A DNA stretch of 64,000 bases from Siphlonurus alternatus (Eukaryota; Arthropoda; Insecta; Ephemeroptera; Siphlonuridae): positions 10,046,648-10,110,647 of the forward strand of contig OX463781.1 of assembly GCA_949825025.1 (NCBI GenBank), in the 5' to 3' direction. Positions 24,735-40,291 of this stretch are shown here, piece after piece. Position numbers and translations under genes: made by a program. Numbering within the stretch: the first letter of the stretch is position 1; the number at the start of each line of letters is the position of its first letter. The notes under the pieces were generated by a model. That model saw only the letters and a list, made by a program, of their open reading frames with translations, had not been told where the DNA came from and ran no database searches.

Positions 24735-27700
24735 AGAGAAAGAAAGAAAGAGAAAAAGAGAACAAAATTTCAGAAATAGATAACTGAAAACAAAAATCAA
24801 CCCTCTTTTCTTATAACTTTATCAACACAAAAAATTAAATATATCATAAATAATAGAAAAGAATATTCTGTGACATGTATGTAAGAAGAATATTATATAT
24901 TATGTTTTATTATAAATGACATACATAACAAAATTATTGTAATATACTGTATTTTCGGCTCTCATGATATAATTATGATAGTAGAATGCTAACTTTTCAA
25001 TGTTATAAATGCATACTGCAGCTGCATGTGTATTTTCCATTCCAATTTCAATTTATTAGTAAAATACTAAAAATTTGTAATCAATTGCTTGTCAACTTTC
25101 CCTTTCTTCCCCCTCCTCCTGCCATTTGATATGCTAGCCTTTGATAAGTATAATAATAGTTGGAAAAAGAATCCACTAAAATATCCAGTAGTGGGAGAAT
25201 TCTACCTAATTAATTACTATGAATTTTGAAATTCTAAAACATTGCAAAGGAGATGCAACTCCTGACCAATGTTACGCTCCAGGTTTGGAATAAAACCAAG
25301 AATGCCAAAGACTTCCAGCTAAATTTGGTGTTAATCTTTTAGCACCACTTTAGCTGTGAGTCATCATCATGTCATGAATTTTTTCTTCATTTTACTTTTG
25401 TACGTTTTCTTGCACACGCGATGTCTACAATTCTTCCTGGCAGATGGTAGTGAGAAGGGAGAGAGCATTAAACGCTGATGTGTTAGCTAGGCATCTAGAG
25501 TTTCATATTAGAGTCCCGTGGCGCGCTGCTGGACTCTTCATCGTCTCGTCTTCTGACCGGCCAATTACGCTCAAGTTGCCACCCACTTTTTTTATATCTA
25601 ACTTGTAAGTCGTAATAGTATCTAGTTGTAACCAGACAGAAAAAAATGAAACAATTACACAATTCATCAAATAATCCTTTCATTTTTTTGTTTTAATCTT
25701 GATTATAATCTTCTTAAAAATTACGGTTTAATCAATTAACAATTTTTACTGTTCCAAAGAAACACTCTTTCAAGGGCTTTTTGTTACAAGCATAAAATAA
25801 ATTTAAAAAAAATCAAATACCAATTCAACACGAAACAATATAGGAATTAAGAAAGAATAACAATCTTAATTGTGATAAAAGAAGTAAACGGAAGAGTTGA
25901 AGAGAGATTTAGAATTAAACCTAGTCATAATCATAATAATTAATTACGAAAGAAATTTATCCCCTACCCCATTCATATAGAAACTATTTAACATATAACT
26001 ATTATACTAACTACAAGTGCAACGAAGAACTAGGATAGTTAGATTGCTAATGAAAACTTTGTATGGTGAACCCTCGTATGAGGGGGGGGGGAGATGTTAA
26101 AATGCTCTTCTAGACGCAGTTTTCATGTAGTCGTAACAATTAGAAACAATTACAAAACAACAAGATAAACTTATCTTTTGATAATGAGAAGTATTATTAC
26201 ACAGGAGGGAATGCTCTACACAGATGAAATCTAAGGAAGTCAACAACGTTTACAATTTAATAACATGATGTGAATTTTCTGCACTGATTTACTAACATTC
26301 ACAAGACAATTATTTACTTCAAGTATGACATGAATGTAACTCTCTTTGTATGACATAACCTCATATTGTTATATCCATAATTAAATATATAGTATTCAGT
26401 AACTCTTAGCTCTTACATTCAAAATTACAATACAATGAGGCAATACTTAATTAATGTAAAATATATATCTCTAATAAATTAATATTAAAATTATAGTTAG
26501 TTAATTAGTTATAGTTATAATTATAATCTATAATACAATTATTTAAACATTTATAATTTGATATAAATTATAGCTTGATTATCATATCGTTTGAGATTTC
26601 AAATCAATGTTTTGTTTGATACTTCGATGCTCAAATTTTATTTATTAAAATATATTGTTTTATGCATTGCATGTCTGTAAATGTTTTATTATCAACATTT
26701 CCTTTGTCTTGTTGCAGAAAAAAGAGGGAGTTTTCTCAATAAGGTCTAATTTTATTGCTGGCAAGTGTACTTTACGTTTCTTGTAGGAGATTTGCTTGAG
26801 GAAGTTCATCGAACAGAAACTATTGCAGTAACTTCTCAAGCATGATCGCATAAACATAAGACATAAACATTACTCATATCAACTTGGCAACGTGCGTAAT
26901 TCATCCTAGCTCACAAGATTTATTACTGCGCTTTGTATGCAGGCTATGTATATAGTAAGTAAATAAACTATAGCTATATGCACTACCAATAATTCAAAAC
27001 AAAGTATATGATTCACTGTATGATAAAAAATATTATGCATTAATAATTTATTGTATTTTTAAATACCACCTTTTTTTGCCATTTTTTGAAATTTTTGCAC
27101 CCAAGTACAAGTACAAAGTACAGGGCATTTAATTCATTTCTATAATAAATTTGTACTTTTCATTAAATTCTTATGCTTTCTTATACGACTGTAAAAATAA
27201 AACCATTTTTTTTTCTTTCTTTCTTTCTTTCTCGTAACAATACAAGTAAAAAAATTTATGCTCTTTAAAATTGTAGGATCAAACTATAAAATGAGTAAAA
27301 AAGAGAAAGAATAAAAGTAGAGTAGATGAAAAACACTGACATAATCCTTGTTAACAATATATAGTGAAATTCATCTTTCAGTAACGATGTCTTCTTTAGT
27401 ACTTGATCCAGTACATATCGTTAGCACATAAAGATTATATTACAGTTCATTAACAAGCGAATTGTACATCATAAAATCAGGCACAAAGTTGTAAGTTATT
27501 TCAAAGTGTTGTGTAAAATCTTGATGATCTCGTGCTAAACTCTGATGAAATTTAGTATAGATGAGAGTTGGTTACTTTGGGCGTGCCGTGTAAATTGACC
27601 AATTCCTGCATGCAGTCTCCTTGTTCCTTCTCAGCAAAGAGCGGGGGATAAACCCTTATTACAGCATCCCTCTTCTTCCTCCGCATGACCCTTGCCCGTT

Positions 27701-27867
27701 TTACTCCAGGGGTCACCGCGGACTTGTCATCTCCGTGTGAGGAGATGCCATACAGCATCCATGGTCCAGTAAAGCAGCAAGCGTTGATTAATGTCCACAC
27801 CTCCATGAGATATTAATCTCAATGTTCATTACCTGTACTGCCATGAGGATATACCTTTTCTTGTTCG

Positions 27868-27871
<4 letters not shown>
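24732..27871. other. 3.1 kb non-coding DNA
   Basis: AT-rich with short GC-richer segments at 25,380-25,600 and 27,540-27,800. The latter has an open minus-strand frame (27806-27552) without recognisable domains. No RNA gene is seen. Confidence 0.45.
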
Positions 27872-27953
<82 letters not shown>

Positions 27954-28071
27954 TGCAGCCGCTGTTTTCCTCCCCTCCCATTCTCTCTCACTTTATCTCT
28001 GTCCCTCACTCCCATCCATTCTCTCGACCTTCTCTTTTTGTCACAGCCCCTCTCTCTCCCTCTTTCCTCTC

Positions 28072-28119
<48 letters not shown>
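27872..28119. repeat. Compound CT array (two pure blocks and CT-rich spacer)
   Basis: Pure CT at 27872-27949 and 28075-28119, joined by ~125 bp of imperfect pyrimidine-rich sequence. The translations seen on both strands are repeat artefacts. Confidence 0.95.
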
Positions 28120-28121
<2 letters not shown>

Positions 28122-30248
28122 TCCTTCCCTCTTTATCTTCTTGCACACATGCTGATGTAATTTCCAAATCTCATAACCCATGTAACATATAACGGAAAAA
28201 CAACGACACTTTTTGGATGTTTTGGTTTTAAAAATTTTGCGTTGCATATAGAACGTTTATAAAACCTTTTATTAATGTTTCCTAAAATTATGCTTAAATG
28301 TGATAAATAAATATCAAGACAGGTCTAAAATGATTTTATTAAATATTTTACCCAATTATTTTTTAATTCTTTGAATATTATTGTTTTGAATGACGTACAT
28401 CGAAAATATGTTTTTCATGCGATATAAAATCGTTCCGAAAATAACTACATTTATACATTTTTTAATCGTTTTTATCTCCAGACAATGAGTTTCTTTAACA
28501 CGCCACTATAGTCAAAATAATGTAAATAAATAATAACGTCGGATACAGTAATTAACTTGTTTTTTTTTTAGTTAATAATTAGGATAACGTGAAAATATAA
28601 AAAAAAATTAAAAAAATTACCACATTAATTTTCTATAATTTTATTGAGTTAAGAAAAATATAGACTATGAAAATAAATTTCTAATAAAAGATTCTTCAAA
28701 ATAATATTAATATTACAAACTTATTTCACAGTAAAATTCAGGAAAAAAAATCATTATTTATGTAATGAGAAAAAATATTGTAAGTCGAGAAAAGAGACGG
28801 TAGAAAAAAAGATATCGCGCCAATCCAGCCGACCGGCCAAGCAGCATCATGTGTGGGCGTGAGAAAAGACGCCGGACGCCGGAGCTGGCGCGGCGAGGAG
28901 ACATTAAATTTAATGTGTTTTAACGAAATTTAATTTAAAATTTAACAACCGGCAAATATGACGAATTCATCTCGCAATCTGATTGGAAGAAAGGGATCAT
29001 CTGTTGTCTGAATCACTGCTGTTTGGCGAGATGTGACGCCTAAAGACTCCTTTCTTCCTCTAGTCCGCGATGTTTTTTATAGAGATAGGACGTGTGAACA
29101 GTGCATTGGGAGTTTTGTTTAATTTAAAGTGTTAATATTTACTGTACTTTAGTACTCATTAATTTAATTTTTAGTTTAAATAAATACCTTTTACAGTGGC
29201 CACAAAGTGATATGTAATATAGTAAATTCAACTTAAATTTACCTGAAGTACAATTAATTGAAACTAGATCTATGTATGGTGTGCGTAGAATGGCAGTTTA
29301 ACTGTATTAAATTATTATTATGTACCGCCAGTGTTCAAAAGTTAAGAAACTCCCGTTTTATAATTCATTTTATAAAGGAAATATAATATTGCAGTGTTTA
29401 AATTTCATATAGAGCAATATTGATGTAATTTTTAAAGTGATTACTGAAATGACGTGTTTGTGTAATATTTTTAATAGCACAGCAGAAACAATTTTCGGTG
29501 AGTAACTAGAATTTACTTATTACATGCAGAAAGTCATTTGCCTCCATTGCTTAAAAAAAGATTAGTTGTAGGGCGTTTATAATTTTTATAAATGCAAATT
29601 ATTATTTAAAATAATAATTTTCAATTAATATCAACAAACGACGAGCTAAACGAGCCGATTATTCAAGAAAATATTTTTGGCGGCAAAAAAAAAAATCCCC
29701 CCCCCCCTAATTAATTTGGTTGCAGAACAGGTTGTTATTGGCTGTTTTGCACGACGTTTCCGCAACGGAAACATACCGGTCCTAGGAAACCTCTTGAATC
29801 CGTATTTTGTTCACCGATATAAAACGGATCCGAAGATGGATTAAATCCGTTGTTGCAACATATCCTTGTTACATGGGAAGACTGCATTAAAAAAAGATCC
29901 TAAACCTTTAATACTGTCATCAAGTATAAGGTTAATTATAGTTTAAAGTAATTATAATTAGTAAATTTAACGAAATGTATATAAAATTAATTTCCAAAAG
30001 AAAATCCTCATTAAAAATGCATTCAGCTAATTAATATTAAAATTTAATTTTAGTTTACCACTTAAAAGAAAAACTATATTAAAGTCATTTTATAAATAAA
30101 GGGTCATAAGAAGTGAAGTAACGTCGTAATTCTTGATGGTAAAGATGACATTAATGAAAGATATAAAAGTTGTTAATGACGTGTGTTAACTTTGATGCTA
30201 TCTTGTCCTATTTTGTTGGACACGTTAAAAAAAAGTTTGACATTTGAT
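28120..30248. other. 2.1 kb non-coding DNA up to the assembly gap
   Basis: AT-rich. A GC-richer patch lies at 28,800-28,900. At 29,740-29,880 several variants of an AATCCGTT motif occur in both orientations. A C11-type run precedes it near 29,697. No gene is supported. Confidence 0.45.
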
Positions 30249-30448
30249 NNNNNNNNNNNNNNNNNNNNNNNNNNNNNNNNNNNNNNNNNNNNNNNNNNNN
30301 NNNNNNNNNNNNNNNNNNNNNNNNNNNNNNNNNNNNNNNNNNNNNNNNNNNNNNNNNNNNNNNNNNNNNNNNNNNNNNNNNNNNNNNNNNNNNNNNNNNN
30401 NNNNNNNNNNNNNNNNNNNNNNNNNNNNNNNNNNNNNNNNNNNNNNNN
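30249..30448. other. Assembly gap of 200 N
   Basis: Exactly 200 undetermined bases. The round number suggests a placeholder, so true size and content are unknown, and frames running through it mean nothing. Confidence 1.
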
Positions 30449-31884
30449 TATAACATTTTTCTTATTTTTTTCATAATTTTTATAATGTATTTTTTAAACA
30501 TGAAGAATTCACTAAAAATAAAAATAAAGTAAGAATATATCGTTAACTTTCCAAATTTTCATCAGTATCTCCTTTATTTTAATATCATATTAAAATAATA
30601 AGTTTATCAAATGATATTGAATTATTGGCCTTCTTTATAGAATTTCTAATGAGATTGTGATTTAATTTAATGTGCTTTTTTTTAAATGTAGCTTTTTTAA
30701 TATAAAAATTATAATACTTCATCTGCCTAGTAGAATATTTTGGTAAAAATATCAATTATAATATAAATATAATAAATATTTAAATAACAGTAAGTTAAAA
30801 GACGTTGTTACACCGTGTCCTAACGTCCCTCTCCTCAAATTAGAGTGATAAAATTAATTTTTCAAGTGCAGCGAGTACATCAGTAGTACATATTGTAGAA
30901 GGCGGTGTGGACTGTTATCAGGTTATCACACACACACGGCCACGCCAGCAGAGTAGAATTCCGTGTCGATCAATTATTAACACACGATACCAGCTAGTCA
31001 ACATGTAAATTGCGTACATGTTGAAAGCAAGATAAAGTGAGGCTTATTGTTATTTCATTGTCTGCTATATTAGGCTATATATATAGTCTACAAAATTTAT
31101 TGTTTATATATTTTATATAAAATAGGGCCCGAAAAATGTATAGATCTAAAATTTGTGATTGTAATTGTGCTTGCATAATTATAAATATTTGTAAAGAGAT
31201 ATTATAGAGATATAACTATAACTTAAATTTTAAGAGATATATGTTACTAAAATATCATAATATTTTTACTACTGCATGGTGTTGATCACAACATGCAGTC
31301 TATTGCAGAATATTACATTTATTAAGTTATCACTTATCACATTATATTTTATATCATAATATTAGTGTTAATTTTTTTAACATGTGTGTTTTTAAATAAA
31401 TATTAACTTTTAAAAAGTTATCTATAATTTATCAATGACCCCCTAAAAAAAGGAAACATTAAAAAATAGTTTATGGTATTCTGATGACGTTTATAAAAAC
31501 ATTTTACTTCAGTAAAAGTTAATTAACACCATCAATTTATTCCTAATTAGCTACATTTTAGGATTCATAGTAACTAAATCACAAGACCTCAATGTATTTA
31601 AGAATATAAAAACAAACTCATCACTTTTGTTGTTTTGAGAGATTGCCAAGAATGCGGTGGCGGCGTTAGGCACCGAAGATGGACGTTCACCAATCCAGGA
31701 ACCGTACGCGTGGTGTGGACTTTGACCTGACGATGCGTGAACCGCGCGGCGCTGATTCAGCAAATGTGGAGCACACCGGACGGTGAAAGTGAGAGCCGCG
31801 TCACCAGTGACGTAGCAGCCGCGAGCGATAAGTCCTGTTATAAAAAGTTTATATTAGAAAGGTTTCTGCGTATGACTTCAACAT
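30449..31884. other. Non-coding; GC-rich block just upstream of the tRNA
   Basis: AT-rich to 31,620, then a GC-rich block at ~31,635-31,840 ending 45 bp before the tRNA. A minus-strand frame (31763-31551) overlaps the block but shows no known domain. Confidence 0.45.
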
Positions 31885-31956
31885 GGCTCGGTGGTCTAGG
31901 GGTATGATTCTCGCTTAGGGTGCGAGAGGTCCCGGGTTCAAATCCCGGCCGAGCCC
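31885..31956 (+). tRNA. tRNA-Pro (anticodon AGG)
   Basis: A complete 72-base cloverleaf. The acceptor stem GGCTCGG (31885-31891) pairs perfectly with CCGAGCC (31949-31955), followed by discriminator C. The anticodon stem CTCGC/GCGAG closes the loop TTAGGGT, giving anticodon AGG at 31917-31919, which reads proline codons CCU and, after inosine modification, others. The T arm CCGGG/CCCGG carries the loop TTCAAAT. The internal pol III B box GGTTCAAATCC is at 31935-31945, and an A box lies in the D arm. There is no intron and CCA is not encoded, as usual for eukaryotic nuclear tRNAs. No other tRNA lies nearby. The intact structure argues for an active gene. Confidence 0.97.
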
Positions 31957-31962
31957 AAGTGC

Positions 31963-31967
31963 TTTTT
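31963..31967 (+). terminator. Pol III terminator (T5)
   Basis: Five T residues start seven bases after the tRNA 3' end, the usual distance for RNA polymerase III termination. Confidence 0.85.
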
Positions 31968-34246
<2,279 letters not shown>

Positions 34247-37089
34247 AATTAAAACAGACTAATTCACAATGTATTATGTTGCATTTTATTAAAAAAAACT
34301 TTATGGATAACGACCGTGTATTTAAAGTACCATGTAGAGAGATTAAGAAGATTACTAATACTCCAAACAACATTATTTTTTTAAAAAAATGCCTTATTTA
34401 ACTAATGATAAATATATTATGTACATGATGACATGCAGTAAATATGATATACTTATAGTTACGTACGTTATTCATACATGTATAGTCCCTACGTGATCCC
34501 AATAATTCCTTTCTCTCTATATAGCTGCATGTATGACCATAACAGAGTATGTGGGGGGGTCATGTTACATTACATTATATGGGAACCATGTTAGGACTAA
34601 TTAACTCTCACAGGAGTTACGTTTGCCATACATTCTAGCTGGACTGTTGCTAATCATTTGCTGGGGCAAAGCTTTGTCATTGGGAGGCGCTACGAATGTG
34701 CTGTCGTTCGCTCGAGACCGTGCTCCTCTTTATTGACCGTCGACAGCGGATATGAGAGCTTGTTTCACATCATGTGTTCTCTACCTCAATATAAATTAGA
34801 ATTGGGTGAGCACTTCATGTAAGTTTCTAATTTTTATATTTATCATAGAATATGTAACATTAGATGACAGCAAGCATGTAAATAAAGAATATAATTATGT
34901 AGACTTAATATAGCAAAAAAATAGAAACGGATACTTTCTAATAAAGGTCAATTTCTTATTTTCTTATATTTTTTTAACCAGATAAACACCTTTATTAAAC
35001 TTTATTTTTATCACCAAGTTCTCATATTTTTTGTTTACATTTTGTAAATGTTTACTAAATAAGTTTTTAATAATATTTTAGAGATTTTTTTCCTTTGAAA
35101 TTTGTAAGCAAAGTAGGATTTATGTGTTTTGTCATAATACTGAGTATATTTAATTAATATTTTGTAAACTTAAATTTCATTTTACAAGTTGTATAATCGT
35201 TTGCTTCATAATTTTGCTTCCACTGTGCCATGCATTATTTTAAAACTAAATGTAAACAAATTGAACTGGTAAAACGTAGATTCTAACACAAATACGTGAG
35301 GAGTCAATATGATTGGGTAAATATAAACATCGTCTGTTTATTTGTATTTTAGCACAAAATAACAGCAAAAGGGTAATTACGCTGTAATTACCCTTACCTG
35401 CCAGAAATCCATTTCCCTTAAATATAAATTTTAAAAGTTGATATAGCTTGATATGAATTTGAAATTTAATGTAAAAAAATACAAGCTGGAAAGGCAAATT
35501 AAATGTAAACAAAATAACATATAAAAAAACACTGAATTTGTTTCGTAATTTAATTCATGTATTCTACTTTGTTTATGTATACTGGAGAATGGTAAAAATA
35601 TTTGCGAGCTAAAGGAATGTTCGTTCAAGTCTACACGGTAAATTAAAGTGCGTGGCTCCTGGTGTTGTAGCTAGAGAGCGTTATTTGTTTTTATTTGTTG
35701 TTGCGCCTGTAGCAGCTTCAAGTGGTGTGAGATCAAGTCACATGGAAAATGTAAAGACGAAAGCAACTTGGAGGAAGCTGCAGTATGGACCATGAAGCGG
35801 TGCGAACAGAGAAAGAGGAGAAGGGGTTTTTCGTGTGAAAAATGCTACCAGAACAAGCAGTATGGGCAAGGCTTGCGCACAGTACAACATGGCGTATCAT
35901 AGGGTGCGCCAGGGAGTAGCGAGAAAAGAAAGAGATTATAAATAAATCATGAGAGAGAAAACAGTCCCCCCTCTCCCATTCCTCTTCTTATTTTCCAAGC
36001 TTAATACCACCAACCAAAAAGGTTGAAGTAGGTGAAAACGACGTGTCTTTGAGTTAACTTCATGATACAGACCGTCTGCTTATTTTCTTACTCTCTTGTA
36101 AAAATATCTTTCATATTTATTGTGTTTGAATTTTAAAAACACTTTTACTTTTGCTTCCCTCCCCCCTAAAAAAATATTTATATTTTTTTTCAAATGAAAG
36201 GATAAAAAAAATGTTGAAATTGCTTTTTTGAAACTTCTTTTTAAATGCAACAGGTTTATCGACGTAGAATTAATAAAACTGGTTGTAAAGATTACTTTTG
36301 TTTTATTCATATCTTGACTTATTTTATAGTAATTTGATTTATAAAGGATTTTGAATTTCCTTTGAAAATACTCGCTCATAAAAAAAAATCGTTTGTAAAA
36401 GTAAAAGATTTGGAGCAACAAAGTAATGTAGTATAAGAATTCCATTGATGCAACGATCAAAGCTTACATAGTTTTAATAAAGATAATATTCTGTTATTTC
36501 AGTTTTTTCTAAATATTGGTAAGAAAAGTGGAAAAATTATAAATTAATTATGTTTATAATAGAGTATTCAATTATTATATTCACAAAAGGCACAAAGCAA
36601 ACATTTTTTTTTTTATCTAGGTACATGGTATTTTTTAGTTGGTTATACATGCACATTAAAAATGTATATTTTTGCTTGCGTGTAGGTGCCATATTTAAAC
36701 TCATACAGTATATTGTATGGCTTTACTTTATACCGGTATTTTTAGCAGGCATCATGCATCAATTATGTTCCTTATTCATGGGGACCCAACAATGGCCCTT
36801 GCAAACTCACTCGCTTGCTCTGACTAAAGTATATTATAATACACTACTGGGATTCTTGCTGCTGCAATATAAACAGCCAACCCTTCTGCCGCCACCGCGG
36901 CCTTTTCTAAGCGAACAATGTGCAGCAAGCAAGCACAATGATGTACTACGCTTTGTTTTTTTACTTTAACCCAGTTAATTAAGGAAACAATACTTTATTA
37001 ATTATTATCAAACATTTAACAATGTTTTTGTTTTTTTTCATAATATATAGTCGCCTTCATTTTTGTGTTCATTTTTCAAACAAAATGTT
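34247..37089. other. 2.8 kb non-coding; unassigned open frames
   Basis: Contains a perfect homeodomain palindrome at 35,369-35,395 and a GC-richer block at 35,650-35,930. The longest non-repeat frame in the window lies at 36550-36969 (139 codons, plus). It is rich in Phe, Leu, Ile and Tyr, as AT-rich noise tends to be, and matches no family I recognise. I do not call a gene. Confidence 0.4.
35369..35395. promoter_or_regulatory. Perfect inverted TAATTAC pair (27 bp)
   Basis: AAGGGTAATTAC, a 3-base spacer GCT, then GTAATTACCCTT. The 12-bp arms are exact complements. Two opposed TAATTA cores at this spacing resemble a site for a homeodomain dimer. It could equally be a chance palindrome or a small hairpin. 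Confidence 0.35.
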
Positions 37090-37104
37090 GATTTAAGGGT
37101 AAGC

Positions 37105-37248
37105 GGACCAAATACCCCCGGACGAAATACCCCCGGACCAAATATCCCCGCCCGGACCGGACGAAATACCCCCGGACGAAATACTCCCGGACGAAATATC
37201 CCCGGACGAAATACTCCCGGACGAAATACCCCCGGACGAAATACCCCC
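37105..37248 (+). repeat. 15-bp minisatellite, left arm (9 units)
   Basis: Nine units of GGACSAAATAYYCCC, with a short extra GCCCGGACC between units 3 and 4. The frame across it reads Pro-Gly-Arg-Asn-Thr repeats, which is a by-product. Confidence 0.95.
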
Positions 37249-37376
37249 TTGTAAGTGGAGAGGGGCGGGTGACCGACATGGAAGGGGAAGTTGACTTTAT
37301 TTATAAAGTCGGTTTTTCTGTCTTTTGTCTGACGTCACGCGCGTCGTATTAAAGAAGGAAGTTATATTAGTAACGT
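37249..37376. other. Left-arm unique segment of the foldback element
   Basis: About 92% identical by eye to the reverse complement of the segment at 40,170-40,291. It contains CTGACGTCACGCGCGTCG and a GACTTTATTTATAAAGTC near-palindrome, both conserved in the two arms. Confidence 0.8.
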
Positions 37377-37846
37377 TAGGCCAATACGTTATGCATTAAT
37401 TTATCATATCACATATCATTCATATCGAATTAAAATTAATGTGTAATAAATTTTGATACGATACATTTTATGCATGTTAATTATTAGTGTTTATTGCATT
37501 TTTTTTTAGATTTTTTTTTAACTAAAAATTTTCAAAATCATCCCTATAATATAATTTTTTAAATTAAAAAAAAAATAAGTAAATTTTTTTAGTGTAATTT
37601 TTTAATTCTGATTCGATCGGTATAGGTCTAAAAATGCAATATTTTTTATTGTTTTTGGTTCCCCGGTGCTATAGGTGCCGTGAACACTTAACGTAGAGCA
37701 TGTGTACCCTTCCTGAAGAAACTTAATTTTCTTGTTGTTCTATTTATTTCCTTATTTATTCCTTCCTTTTCTATTTATATATATATATATATGTTGGCAC
37801 CAAAGCCCGAATTCAATGCGTACATCTGTAGGTGTGTGCCCCTAGC

Positions 37847-38089
37847 GATTTGAGCAAAGCCCGAAATTAACAAATATTTTGGGCTTTGCTCATATAAATT
37901 TGAACATTTCTAGAAGTGCTCAAATCGAAAAAAGCAAACCCCGACGTGAAGTTTCATTTCGGGGTTTGCTCATTTAAATTTGATCATTTCTAGAAGTGCT
38001 CAACTCGAAAAATACAAACCCTGTCGAGAAGCTTTATTTTGGGCTTTGCTCACTGTTTTGATCATTTCTAGAAGTGCTCAAAGCAAAGT
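37847..38089. repeat. ~78-bp tandem unit, left arm (about 3 copies)
   Basis: Each unit contains AGCAAACCCCGA..TCGGGGTTTGCT, itself a hairpin, then TTTCTAGAAGTGCTCAA. It matches in reverse complement the array at 39,601-39,919, which is ~76 bp longer, equal to one extra unit. Confidence 0.85.
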
Positions 38090-38467
38090 GAAAAAAAATA
38101 ATTGGAAATTGTGCCGTATTATAGTAATAATTTGTAATAAATAATTAAAACAATAAAATATTGTGAATTTAATAATATTTTAATTACATCACTTTTTTAA
38201 TTGAGTAACAAAAATACAAATTTAGCATTATATATATAGCGTGTATATTATTTTTTTATTAAAATATTTATTTCTGTTTTATTCAAGTCATACTGAAAAA
38301 TACGATTTTGTCACACTTTTTATATTAATTAAAATAATTGTTAGTTAATTTAAATAAATTTTTACAGCTGATATATTATAAATTCATTTTAACTTAATTT
38401 ACAGAACTTGGTAAGAAGCAAAGAGCTCCTCAAGATAGTATCAAACCTACTAATTTAAAATAAATAA

Positions 38468-38639
<172 letters not shown>

Positions 38640-39143
38640 AAATATTATTAAACTTGATTATTACCTGATCGTATTATTATCTGAACTTGACTTATTTTTG
38701 CAGGGATTACTATCATGGCATTTTAAATTTCATCTAAATTTTTTCTTAATTTGCACAACATATATTTTAAATTGAATACTTGTATTTTTAATTTGGATAA
38801 TAATATTTAGTCTCATAAAAAGTAATAATATAATTTAATTGGAACATTTTGTTTGTGTTATATAAATTTTAAAGCGACAATTTTAATAATAATGTGAAAT
38901 TAAATTAAAACTTTTGTTTGCAAAAAAAGTAATTCTTGCCATAGAATCTTGCCATTTTTGTTAAATTCTTTAATTAAATTATTTTGTTATTGCCTTTTTT
39001 TTTTTCCTTAATATTAATTGATTAAATATGCTTGAATAAATTGTTTCAGCTTGAAATTTAATTACTATGTATTTTATGAACCGGCCGCTAAGATTATGTT
39101 AATAATTTTGGCTGGACATTAATGTATAAACTATTTATGAAGT

Positions 39144-39165
39144 AAAAAAAAAAAAAAAAAAAAAA
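39144..39165. repeat. Poly-A tract (22 bp) in the foldback loop
   Basis: Twenty-two A residues directly left of the short minus-strand open stretch described in the foldback entry. Confidence 0.9.
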
Positions 39166-39600
39166 TTGACAACCTTTCTTGCAGTTGCAAAACACAAAAC
39201 CTGGCTTTGAATTTGCTAATGCTGCTGCTGATCTGAGACACTCTTTTCTTTGTCATGTGTGGTACGTCGTCTGAACTTAGAAATTGTTCATCTGCAACCT
39301 GAAATTCATTGCTAGAGTATAATTGTAATCATACCCTTTAATTATAAAAAAATAATAATAATAAAAAAATTAAAAGTGTCTCTCATTGTCAGTGTGAAAA
39401 AATCGTATTTTTTCAATATGACTTGAATAATACAGAAAGAAATGTTTTAATAAAACAAATACTATACACGCTACTGATGTTAAATTTGTATTTTTATCAA
39501 TAAATTAAAAAAGTGATATAATTAAAATTTTATTAAATTTACATTATTTTATTATTTATTGCTATAATACGGCACAATTTCCAATTATTATTTTTATTTT

Positions 39601-39919
39601 GCTTTGAGCACTTCTAGCAATGATCAAAACTGTGAGCAAAGCCCAAAATAAAAATTATTGTCGGGGTTGCTTTTTTCGAGTTAGGCACTTTTAGAAACGA
39701 GCAAATTTAAATGAGCAAACCCCGAAATAAAACTTCTCGTCGGGGTTCGCTTTTACCGATTTGAGCACTTCTAGAAATGATCAAATTTAAATGAGCAAAG
39801 CCTGATATAAAACTCCTCGTCGGGGATTGCTTTTTTCGATTTGAGCACTTCTAGAAATGTTCAAATTTAAATGAGCAAAGCCCGAAGTATTTGTTAATTT
39901 CGGGCTTTGCTCAAATCGC
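39601..39919. repeat. ~78-bp tandem unit, right arm (about 4 copies)
   Basis: The inverted counterpart of the left-arm array. The extra unit on this side suggests unequal exchange within an arm after the arms formed. Confidence 0.85.
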
Positions 39920-40291
39920 TAGTGGCACATCTAGGTTTAAAAACCTAAAATCGTTTAATCAACTTCAAAATCTTGCTGCAAAACGCTGTGACAATTGCCG
40001 CACAATCAAAGTAAGCATAGCATATACAAAAATCGTTTGTTTGCGGCACAATTTTGAGTATGTTTTGGTATAATTAAATTAAAGACGCAATTTGAGATCT
40101 TGATACGGTACTAACTATAAATATACTTTGAATTTTATATGTGATATATATTTGTTGTGAAAAATGGCATTACTATAACTTCCTTCTTTAATACGACGCG
40201 CGTGACGTCAGACAAACGACATAAAAACAGACTTTATAAATAAAGTCGACTTCCCCTCCCGTGTTGGTCGCCCGCCCCTCTCCACTTACAA

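Noticed and set aside
24601..24783. Retroposon ending in the A40 tract
   Set aside because: No pol III boxes, reverse transcriptase or target duplication could be found upstream of the tail.
29914..29945. miR-8-like TAATACTGTCA
   Set aside because: Only the first 11 bases agree with the mature miRNA as I know it, and the surrounding sequence does not form a precursor hairpin.
30183..30501. Open frames crossing the N block
   Set aside because: They consist of undetermined bases.
37105..37248. CRISPR-like array
   Set aside because: Units are contiguous without spacers, and the genome is eukaryotic.
37063..37279. Pro-Gly-Arg-Asn-Thr repeat protein and its mirror at 40234-40461
   Set aside because: By-product of the 15-bp minisatellite in the foldback arms; open in both strands and both arms.
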